Shown: piece after piece, positions 9,101 through 13,146 of the stretch
Layout: every line of letters begins with the position of its first letter
Position numbering within the stretch: position 1 is the stretch's first letter
Source of the DNA: Baffinella frigidus
Taxonomy: Eukaryota; Cryptophyceae; Cryptomonadales; Baffinellaceae
Length of the DNA: 13,146 nt
Direction of reading: 5' to 3'
Assembly: GCA_026770585.1 (NCBI GenBank)
Contig: MU646921.1
Span: forward strand, 191,781 to 204,926
Notes under the pieces: generated by a model
Told to the model about the DNA's origin: nothing
The model's input: only the letters and a program-made list of their open reading frames with translations
Databases searched by the model: none
Made by a program: the position numbers and the translations under genes

Positions 9101-12100
9101 CTGCACCCTACTCTCTACTCCATCAACCATACTCCCCCAGACCCTACCCCCTACCCCCTACCCCCTACTCCCTCAACTTTACCCCCCAAGCACCCCTCCC
9201 TACTCACTGCGCCCTACTCCCTAAACGCACGGCTGTTGCTGGCTCAAGCGCCGAGCAATTTCCGCGTATGTCGTGCATTGACAATTCATGACGTGTAGTA
9301 AGCAGACCCGTCCCCGCACGTTGTGGGTGCATACAGTCCACCTACCTTAACACAGGCTACCGTAACACATGCTTACCCTCCACACATACTCCTTCGGCCG
9401 GCCCCCGATTCCCCCCTGCAAGGAAGTATGCCTGAAGGGTGGACACCATAACGCATACCTACCCTCCACACATACTCAATCAGTCCGGCCCCGACGGGTA
9501 TGTGTTAGGGTAGGTCCACTGTACAAGCTGGTTGCGGACGCATGAATTGTGAAGTGAATTCAAAGCCTGAATTGTGAAGTGAATTCAAAGCCACCATCCG
9601 GCGCCGCGACTGCCTGCAGAGAGAGCCTGCCTGCCCCAGAGCGCCGGGAGAGCGCGCGGGGGCGAGGGGAAGAGGGCACGGGGGGGGGGGGCACCGTGTG
9701 TTTTCGAAGTGCCAGGTGAGTCTGGGGTGCTTGTGCCCGAGGAGGTCGAGGAGCACGAGGGCGCGCATCGAGTCCAGCCGTGGGTGTCCCGGCCGGAAGG
9801 GATCCCCCTGATCACCCAGCCACTCGCGCGTCAGGACCCAGATTCACACACACGTCCTCTCGTCCCTCCCAGATTCACACCCAAGAACCCCGCGCCCCCC
9901 GCGCATCGAGGCCAGCCGTGGGTGTCCCGGCCGGAAGGGACCCCCCTGCCATACAGCCCCCGCGCGTTAACACCCTCCCAGATTCACACACGAGTCCTCT
10001 CTTCCCTCCCAGATTCACACCCGCGTCCTCTCCTCCCCCCCCCCCGGTGTATATCTCGTGTGATTGAACCCACACCGTACGGGGGCGGGTCAAGCGCCCG
10101 TGGGCTTGCAGGTGGCGCGGGTTGGAGGGTTAGGATCATGGGTGGTTGTGGTTGTGGTTGTGGTTGTGGTTGTGGTTGTGGTTGTGGTTGTGGTTGTGGT
10201 TGTGGTTGTGGTTGTGGTTGGTTAGGATGATGGGTGGTTGTGGATGATGGGTGGTTGTCAAGGTTAGGAAGATGGGTGGTTATGGTCGAGTACGGGGACG
10301 GGTCAAGCGCCCGTGGGCTTGCAGGTGGCGCGGGTTGGAGGGTTAGGATCATGGGTGGATGTGGTGGAGCGTGGTGCCACGCCAGAGTCTTGGAAGGGGT
10401 CGCCAAAAGTCAATCCCCCTTCCAGGCAGTGGTTTTCAACAGTCAACACCCATTCTCAGAAACGGTTAACCCCCCCCCAGAAACGGTTTTAAAAAACCAC
10501 TCCTGCACTCTGGCGTGGTGGCGCTAGCAGGAGGATGTCGGGAGAACAGTGGTTCTCCAGGAGCGCATTGATAGGGAGAGCAACGGCGATGAAGCACCGG
10601 AAGGCAGGTACCTCCGCAGCCCACTTGGACGCGAGGTGGCGGGCCCCGTAGAGAGAGTCATGCTCATTCCACGTCTTAAACGCCTCCTCCCCATCGAAGA
10701 ACACCAGCCGCAGACACGGCGAGCCATCCCCCGCGGACTCGAGGAGCGCGGTGAGCGCTTCAGCGAGGTCGAGCATGATGCCGACTGGGGCGGCCGAGTC
10801 GGTTGCCGCCTGCACGAGCCACCAGGTCTCAGAAAAGAATTAAGAGGACGATACACCAGCGCGTGAGCCTGTGCCAGCCACGCGCGTCGACGCACTGGTG
10901 AAAACCAACAATAACTTTCTGAATTGTAACTTTACACACTCGAGTGAAGATGTCGTTTGTTGGATGTCTCGCTATGCGAATTATATTGATAACGCCTTTG
11001 TTACACTGGAACCCGCGCTCGGCACCCCCCACCAGCCACCCTCCGCCAACCGCACAGCCGTGAGCACCTTCGCACCCAGCTGCAGCACCGAGCAAGCACG
11101 CAGCATCGCACGGAGGACACCTTGTTTTCTGCCAGTCTCTCCCAATGCGTGCCCAAGGTGGGGGCGCTGGTCCGGTGCGAGAGACCGCCTGACTCCCATG
11201 TTCTCGTGCGGTGCTCGGCTGGCCCCGCGCTAGAACCCACGGAGGCAGCGTATCAACCACACCAGGCTGCCTGTGCGCTGCCGGTGCGCGCCGGCAATAC
11301 ACGCTGCACGTTCCAATCCAAGCCTTCTTCAACACTGGCTGGCCTGAGGGCGGACACCCTAGTTCCGACGTCAACCTCATCCCGGCGTTCTGTAACACCC
11401 TACTGTGTCGCCTACCGCAGCACCCTACAGAATGCCGGAATCTGGCCGATGCCGGAATCAGCGCGCGTCCACCCTCACCTGAAAGGACATGGAAGCAAAG
11501 AGCACTTCGAGAGCAGCCGTGTATTCCCTACACCCGACACCCTACACCCTACCTTTCAGCCTCCGACCGCGAGATTCACTTGGAAGGTAATCTGGTTGAT
11601 GCAAGAGTTCGCGGCGGCAATCCACGCCGCACGTTTCAATCGCAGCTGTCTCCGCGAAACACACGCTAGCACACCTGAAACGACATCCCCGCGAAGTGCT
11701 TGCTCTCAAAGTGCGCGGCGATATCCAACAGGCACGGGCCCGCCTGCGGACGCGAAGAGGCTACGAGGTTGCACATGGGCTTGACGCCGAGCGGCGTGGA
11801 AGCTTCGAAGCAGTCGCGCTCCAGATGCCACCCCAGCCGCTGCCGTGCGGCCATCCGGGTTAGGAATGGGGTTCTGGGGTTCGGGTTTAAACCGAACCCG
11901 TACTCGACCGTAACCACCCAACCCGTACTCGACCATAACCACCCAAAGGGTGCGGGGTTCGAGGGGTTGGGTTTCCACCGGGTTGGGAATAGTTCTAGGG
12001 TTTGGAAGGGTTGGTGTTGTAGGGGGTGTGGTTCCGCCCCCGGTAACGCCCGCGTTAACACTGACACCGCACGTCGTCGACACACCCCTTGCAAGCAACA

Positions 12101-12527
12101 GACAGCAAGCAAGCACGCACGCAAGCACGCACGCACGCACGCAAACAAACAAACACACAAACAAGCAAGCAAGCACGCAAGAAGGCACACAAGGTTTCGC
12201 GCAACCACCGTGCCTCCACACCCTGGCAGGGACGCATCCGGGGGCGCACCTTTCCCTCAAAAATCGAGTTTCGAACCCCCCCCTCAAGAGCCCTCCGTGA
12301 ATCCACAGCCTGGCGAAGACTCGGGGCCGGGGGGCACGCACCTCCATCACGCCCGAGATATGCGCCATGGTGCGGTTCCAACCCGGCTCGCCCGGCACGC
12401 GGCTCCCGTACTCGAGGATCAAATGCGTGTGCTGCCACGCCTTGGTACCCGCGCCACCCGCGAGATCGCGTATGCGCACCGCGTCCTTGGGGGTGAGCGC
12501 TGCTGCTCGCCGTAGGTAGCACTCAAC
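5905..12527 (-). CDS. QPCT: Glutaminyl-peptide cyclotransferase (QC), six exons, 5' end incomplete
   Basis: The enzyme cyclises N-terminal glutamine (or glutamate) of peptides to pyroglutamate, releasing ammonia or water; family members are zinc-dependent, M28-aminopeptidase-like and act in the secretory pathway. Exons: 12527-12342, 11839-11675, 10809-10612, 9807-9695, 7752-7682, 6137-5905. All ten internal junctions are GT-AG and phases agree (0, 0, 0, then codons split 2+1 and 1+2), giving 321 residues plus a TGA. Diagnostic motifs in order: [10 protein letters not shown] (vertebrate YPGSPG region), AAHFESK (vertebrate CHYDSK), AATDSAAP with zinc Asp 121, [10 protein letters not shown] with catalytic Glu 158 and zinc Glu 159, [22 protein letters not shown] with Asp 204, [30 protein letters not shown], and FWHT with zinc His 290. 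The animal loop after the DSK motif is shortened. The start is missing: the first recognised exon begins where mature animal QC begins, so a signal or anchor exon should lie further right. Introns (502, 865, 804, 1942, 1544 bases) are packed with mobile and duplicated sequence. Confidence 0.93.
6232..6279. repeat. Tandem pair of identical hairpins
   Basis: The 23-base unit made of AACAATCTTAA, a C, and TTAAGATTGTT occurs twice (6232-6254 and 6257-6279), separated by GG. Each unit is a hairpin with 11-base perfect arms, and the pair can also form one longer hairpin. It lies in QC intron 5, about 95 bases upstream of the last exon's acceptor in transcript order, immediately beside the element at 6283. 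Confidence 0.9.
6382..6407. repeat. Perfect 26-base palindrome
   Basis: GCGACATGCACGG is followed directly by its exact reverse complement, with no loop. It is nested in the element at 6283-6623, between its left end and the purine tract. Confidence 0.9.
6408..6476 (+). repeat. GA-rich microsatellite
   Basis: A GAGA/GGGA tract, nearly pure purine. The same tract type followed by the same G-rich segment recurs at 7184-7300. Confidence 0.85.
6686..6769 (+). repeat. Three-copy tandem repeat
   Basis: GGACGCAAGGTTATGAGGA begins units at 6686, 6715 and 6741 (29, 26 and 29 bases), which differ only in their last 6-9 bases. Intronic, no coding signal. Confidence 0.9.
6886..6987. mobile_element. Palindromic element with shared A+T-rich core (family B)
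   Basis: The 102-base element has outer arms TTCTTTCATTTCCTG inverted at the right end, then inner arms GCAACGAAAA / TTTTCGTTGC around a centre containing AATATTAAAGCAT and GTGTAGTAATTTTC. The inner arms and centre are shared with 12607-12747 and 8840-8976, while the outer arms are unique to this copy. Non-coding. Confidence 0.75.
7184..7300 (+). repeat. GA-rich microsatellite plus G-rich segment
   Basis: GAGA/GGGA repeats run to about 7260, followed by CTCCCGGGGACCTCAAGG and GGCTGGGAGTGCGAGGGGG. This is the same pair of blocks as at 6408-6530, and a diverged form of the G-rich part lies beside QC exon 5 at about 7632-7668. Confidence 0.8.
7345..7516. repeat. Large inverted repeat carrying exon 5 sequence
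   Basis: Two arms of 87 and 85 bases meet without a loop at TTTGGCCAAA (7428-7437). The outer part of each arm is family A element sequence (GGACCCTACAGTAGGCCT ... CTAGGGCCCTAT); the inner part is the 3' end of QC exon 5 with its donor (AAACTCCTCGAC, CACCCCAG/GTACAG). It reads as a chimeric palindrome between mobile-element and host-exon sequence. Confidence 0.85.
7402..7545 (-). pseudogene. Broken second copy of QC exon 5
   Basis: Plus-strand bases 7402-7432 match the 3' half of exon 5 and its donor; 7517-7545 match its middle (GCGCAGACGCTGC, CCACCTGCTCC). In the intact exon these two parts adjoin at about 7707-7712; here they are split by the inverted-repeat arm and family A sequence. The donor (CAG/GTACAG) survives but the acceptor side is lost, so the copy cannot be a normal exon. 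Confidence 0.75.
7682..7752 (-). CDS. QPCT: QC exon 5
   Basis: A 71-base exon encoding [19 protein letters not shown] and DNTP, matching the animal segment WFERLQAIEHEL. It takes one base to complete a codon from exon 4 and leaves one base for exon 6, which both neighbours require. Acceptor GTGGGCAG, donor CCCCAG/GTATAG. It is the source of the duplicated fragments on both sides. Confidence 0.88.
7756..8530. repeat. AGCGCACGTCAC minisatellite with repeated exon-edge motif
   Basis: Degenerate tandem units of roughly 30-35 bases built from CAGCGCACGTCAC, CCCTTGCC, CACAACATAG and CCACAGCCCACGT. Interspersed are copies of the exon 5 acceptor edge, read on the plus strand as CAGCCGCTCGAAC followed by (N)CCCTGC: at about 7880, 7928, 8020, 8222 and 8296. 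The array abuts the real exon 5 acceptor (7753), so it probably grew from it. The family A element at 8336-8461 interrupts it. Open frames here are repeat artefacts. Confidence 0.8.
8336..8461. mobile_element. GGTACC-ended inverted-repeat element (family A), compact copy
   Basis: A 126-base copy with ends GGGTACCTCGCTCAGAAGAAA and its inverse. Inside are CATAGGGCCCTAGGCAT and GGGCCTACTGTAGGGTCC. It shows the family's complete form without the extra segment of the 5228-5622 copy. It sits inside the minisatellite in QC intron 4, so it is younger than that array. Confidence 0.8.
8697..8740 (+). mobile_element. Family B core, partial copy
   Basis: TAGTAATATTAAAGCATTCG, then TGTAGTAATTTTCATTGA, nearly identical to 8905-8942, but without the matching left inverted half. 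Probably a truncated element; its edges are uncertain. Confidence 0.65.
8840..8976. mobile_element. Palindromic element with shared core (family B), third arm type
   Basis: The outer arms read ATAGGAAAMCGGTTTTAATT at the left and inverted at the right (ends 8976), followed inward by ATGAAATTTACTACAC at the left and GTGTAGTAATTTTCATT at the right, around AATATTAAAGCATTC. The core matches the elements at 6886, 8697 and 12607; the outer arms do not. Non-coding. Confidence 0.75.
9100..9230 (+). repeat. C/T-rich telomere-like remnant
   Basis: CCCTACTC, CCCTACC and CCCTCAAC units resemble a strongly decayed version of the array at the left end of the window. It is intronic and short, and is reported as an interstitial remnant with limited certainty. 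Confidence 0.5.
9332..9523. mobile_element. Inverted-repeat element (MITE-like), 192 bases
   Basis: The left end is TACAGTCCACCTACCTTAAC and the right end the inverse of TACAGTGGACCTACCCTAAC, a 23-base inverted repeat with three mismatches. Inside, the segment CATRCYTACCCTCCACACAT followed by ACTC occurs twice (about 9369 and 9453). Non-coding, in QC intron 4. Confidence 0.75.
9543..9592 (+). repeat. Perfect 25-base tandem duplication
   Basis: The unit beginning TGAATTGTGAAGTGAATTC occurs twice without any difference (9543-9567 and 9568-9592). The identity implies a recent event. Confidence 0.9.
9695..9807 (-). CDS. QPCT: QC exon 4
   Basis: Encodes 37 residues plus two bases, including [16 protein letters not shown], which matches the LLVLLDLIG strand of animal QC with its hydrogen-bond-network Asp. 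Acceptor TGATCAG; the donor ACACG/GTGCC is followed at once by a run of 12 or so C. Its 5' edge is duplicated in the upstream intron at 9901-9945. Confidence 0.9.
9763..10036. repeat. 138-base tandem duplication spanning the exon 4 acceptor
   Basis: Unit 1 (9763-9900) contains the first 45 bases of exon 4, its acceptor and adjoining intron (CAGATTCACACACACGTCCT). Unit 2 (9901-10036) repeats exon edge, acceptor-like site and intron in the same order, ending in CAGATTCACACCCGCGTCCT. The exon edge therefore exists twice in the transcript. Confidence 0.8.
9901..9945 (-). pseudogene. Decoy copy of QC exon 4 5' edge
   Basis: On the minus strand a GGCAG acceptor is followed by codons for [15 protein letters not shown], against [15 protein letters not shown] in the real exon. 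The reading frame of the edge is kept, but sequence diverges where exon 4 would continue into ALVLLDLLG. Using this acceptor would add a foreign segment or abort the protein. Confidence 0.75.
10077..10145 (+). repeat. 69-base direct repeat, copy 1 (copy 2 at 10290-10358)
   Basis: GTACGGGGRCGGGTCAAGCG, then CCCGTGGGCTTGCAGGTGGC and onward, is repeated 213 bases later with one mismatch seen near its start. The hexanucleotide tract at 10141-10221 lies between the copies. A related GGTGGTTATGGTCGAGTACG motif also occurs inverted in QC intron 1 (11897-11945). Confidence 0.85.
10141..10221 (+). repeat. (GGTTGT)n hexanucleotide microsatellite
   Basis: About 13 nearly perfect GGTTGT units. Regularity suggests an actively slipping locus. 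It is intronic (QC intron 3) and not coding despite open frames through it. Confidence 0.95.
10377..10518. mobile_element. Inverted-repeat element (MITE-like), 142 bases
   Basis: The ends are perfect 11-base inverted repeats CCACGCCAGAG / CTCTGGCGTGG, continuing imperfectly inward to GTGGTTTT / AAAACCAC. The interior has AGAAACGGTTAACCC and AGAAACGGTTTT. It lies in QC intron 3, about 95 bases from the exon 3 donor. Confidence 0.7.
10612..10809 (-). CDS. QPCT: QC exon 3 (metal-binding and catalytic core)
   Basis: Encodes 66 residues holding AATDSAAP (zinc Asp), [10 protein letters not shown] (catalytic and zinc Glu pair) and [13 protein letters not shown]. Acceptor CGTGCAG, donor GCGGAG/GTACCT, phase 0 at both ends. 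This is the most conserved part of the family and the firmest identification in the window. Confidence 0.96.
11116..11231 (+). repeat. Inverted duplication, copy 1 (uninterrupted)
   Basis: This segment (ACACCTTGTTTTCTGCCAGT ... CATGTTCTCGTGCGGTGCTC ... GGCCCC) is the near-exact reverse complement of 12563-12606 joined to 12751-12827. The other copy is interrupted by the element at 12607-12747, so this one shows the pre-insertion state. It lies in QC intron 2. Confidence 0.9.
11382..11438. repeat. Short imperfect hairpin
   Basis: CCGGCGTTCTGTA and TACAGAATGCCGG are inverted with one mismatch around a 31-base loop. It may be a tiny inverted-repeat element; no further support. Confidence 0.6.
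11675..11839 (-). CDS. QPCT: QC exon 2
   Basis: Encodes 55 residues beginning [11 protein letters not shown] and ending [13 protein letters not shown]. Acceptor CGGCAG, donor TTTCAG/GTGTGC, phase 0 at both ends. It aligns with the WVLEIDTF ... HYDSKYF segment of animal QC. Confidence 0.9.
11897..11945 (+). repeat. Two-copy tandem repeat in QC intron 1
   Basis: CCCGTACTCGACCRTAACCA followed by CCCA occurs twice in a row. Its inverse complement shares GGTGGTTATGGTCGAGTACG with QC intron 3 (about 10275-10294), so the two introns exchanged or received the same repeat. Confidence 0.8.
12091..12187 (+). repeat. GCAAGCAC-type microsatellite
   Basis: Imperfect tetranucleotide repeats: GCAA, GCAC and CAAACAAA units. 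Intronic; the long open frames over it on both strands (Cys/Ala/Leu-rich one way, Lys/Gln/Thr-rich the other) are artefacts. Confidence 0.9.
12342..12527 (-). CDS. QPCT: QC first recognised exon (N-terminal region)
   Basis: Encodes 62 residues running from [15 protein letters not shown] through [17 protein letters not shown] to GVME. It follows a GGCTGCAG acceptor at 12528 and ends at a GAG/GTGCGT donor. An in-frame TGA just upstream shows this is an internal exon or that the start lies elsewhere. Exact acceptor choice is inferred from frame. Confidence 0.85.
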
Positions 12528-12562
12528 CTGCAGCCAACCACACTTTCAACCCGCCGTTTTCA

Positions 12563-12827
12563 CGCAGCGCCGGGGCCAGCCGAGCACCGCACGAGAACAT
12601 GGGAGTCTAATCTCCATACAAGTATTAATTAATTGCTTTTGGGCAACGAAAATTACTTCACGATTTGCTCATAAAATAGTAGTAAAGCATTTGTGTAGTA
12701 AATTTCGTTGCGCCAAAAGCAATTAATTAATACTTTTGTGGAGATTAAGTCAGGCGGTCTCTTGCACCGGACCAGCGTCCCCACCTTGGACACGCATTGG
12801 GAGAGACTGGCAGAAAACAAGGTGTCA
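12563..12827 (-). repeat. Inverted duplication, copy 2 (interrupted)
   Basis: Reverse-complement partner of 11116-11231, split after GGGAGT (12606) by the family B element and resuming at 12751 (CAGGCGGTCTC). It lies just upstream of the first recognised QC exon, where the missing 5' part of the gene would be expected. Confidence 0.9.
12607..12747. mobile_element. Family B element with visible empty site
   Basis: The 141-base insert has outer arms CTAATCTCCATACAAGTATT.../...AATACTTTTGTGGAGATTA (about 36 bases inverted), then inner arms GCAACGAAAATTACT / AGTAAATTTCGTTGC around AGTAAAGCATTTGTG. The inverted copy at 11116-11231 lacks it and reads GGGAGTCAGG across the site. Here GGGAGT precedes and AGTCAGG follows, so AGT is duplicated. 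The empty site and 3-base duplication support transposition. Non-coding. Confidence 0.85.
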
Positions 12828-12896
12828 GAAGACGACGAGACCAGCACGCGCGTGTTCAAGAGGCACGCCCGTGCTCGAGATTAGGGGGACCCTATC

Positions 12897-12993
12897 CCTC
12901 AAGTGGCCATGCCGTCAAAATTGACGGCCAAGAGGTCCTAGGCAGGTCATAGGGCCCTACCGTATGGCGTATGCGCCTACTGGCCACTTCAGG
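12897..12993. mobile_element. Short inverted-repeat element, 97 bases
   Basis: The ends are CCTCAAGTGGCCA and TGGCCACTTCAGG, inverted with one mismatch. The interior carries a small hairpin (GCCGTCAA ... TTGACGGC) and CATAGGGCCCTA, a motif shared with family A elements, so it may be a distant relative. Confidence 0.65.
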
Positions 12994-13051
12994 AATATCG
13001 ACGGGCCACGACACTCATAGGCTGACGGCCTGAAAATGGGGTAGTTAGGTA

Positions 13052-13143
13052 TACGGCATTGCCTAGGACCTCCTACCGTAGGCCGAGGGATCCTAGGACC
13101 AAAAAGTCTCGGCCTACGGTAGGAGGTCCTAGGCAATGCCGTA
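13052..13143. repeat. Perfect 36-base-arm hairpin at window end
   Basis: Bases 13052-13087 are exactly inverted at 13108-13143 around a 20-base loop (GGATCCTAGGACC then A/T-rich). The arms contain GCCTAGGACCTCCTACC, reminiscent of family A (CCTAGGA, CTACNGTAGG). The structure may continue past the window edge. Confidence 0.85.
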
Positions 13144-13146
13144 GGC

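Noticed and set aside
9709-10230. 173-codon plus-strand open frame
   Set aside because: Antisense to QC exon 4, and it ends in Gly-Cys repeats from the GGTTGT tract.
11706-12515. 257- and 271-codon open frames over the GCAAGCAC microsatellite
   Set aside because: Only the parts matching QC exons are supported; the rest is microsatellite translation and intron, and the frames do not continue the QC protein.
12525-12602. ATG at about 12602 (minus) beginning [12 protein letters not shown] as the QC start
   Set aside because: That frame reaches a TGA just inside the QC exon and is out of phase with it. A 35-base intron from an internal GT would leave the wrong phase. The sequence is also part of the inverted duplication, so it is more likely intronic or 5' flank.

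Overview
This looks like nuclear DNA from an intron-rich, repeat-laden eukaryote, most likely a unicellular alga. The first 1.3 kb is degenerate plant/alga-type telomere-like DNA (CCCTAAA with CCCTGAA, CCCTCAA and CCCTACA variants). The one clearly recognisable gene is split by GT-AG introns, exons are GC-rich at third codon positions, and non-coding DNA is full of short terminal-inverted-repeat elements, hairpins and minisatellites. No bacterial gene organisation, rRNA, tRNA or CRISPR was seen. A cryptophyte or similar secondary alga is a guess from general character only.

Layout, left to right. 1-1316: degenerate telomere-like array containing a long-range internal duplication. 1317-3334: no convincing gene; a pyrimidine-rich tract, one hairpin-bearing inverted-repeat element and otherwise unassigned unique sequence. 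3335-3927 (minus): a probable small secreted protein gene, start exon with signal peptide and an acidic C-terminal exon; internal exon structure uncertain. 3960-5105: shuffled dispersed repeats. 5228-5622: a palindromic GGTACC-ended element. 5905-12527 (minus): a glutaminyl-peptide cyclotransferase (QC) gene. Six exons (12527-12342, 11839-11675, 10809-10612, 9807-9695, 7752-7682, 6137-5905) join with compatible phases at GT-AG junctions into a 321-residue C-terminal-complete protein with the zinc and catalytic residues of animal/plant-type QC in place. The true start (signal peptide or anchor) is not in the recognised exons and probably lies to the right. 12528-13146: upstream sequence with an inverted duplication, two short inverted-repeat elements and a long hairpin cut by the window end.

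The most interesting feature is how the QC introns are built. Partial copies of QC exons, including their splice sites, sit in the flanking introns: a broken copy of exon 5 split by a large inverted repeat, a tandem copy of the exon 4 acceptor edge, and a minisatellite that repeatedly carries the exon 5 acceptor edge. Several palindromic elements share one A+T-rich core but have unrelated outer arms, and one of them can be compared with its own empty site inside the window. No new multi-gene system was found; the novelty candidates are these intron-building and palindromic-element patterns.
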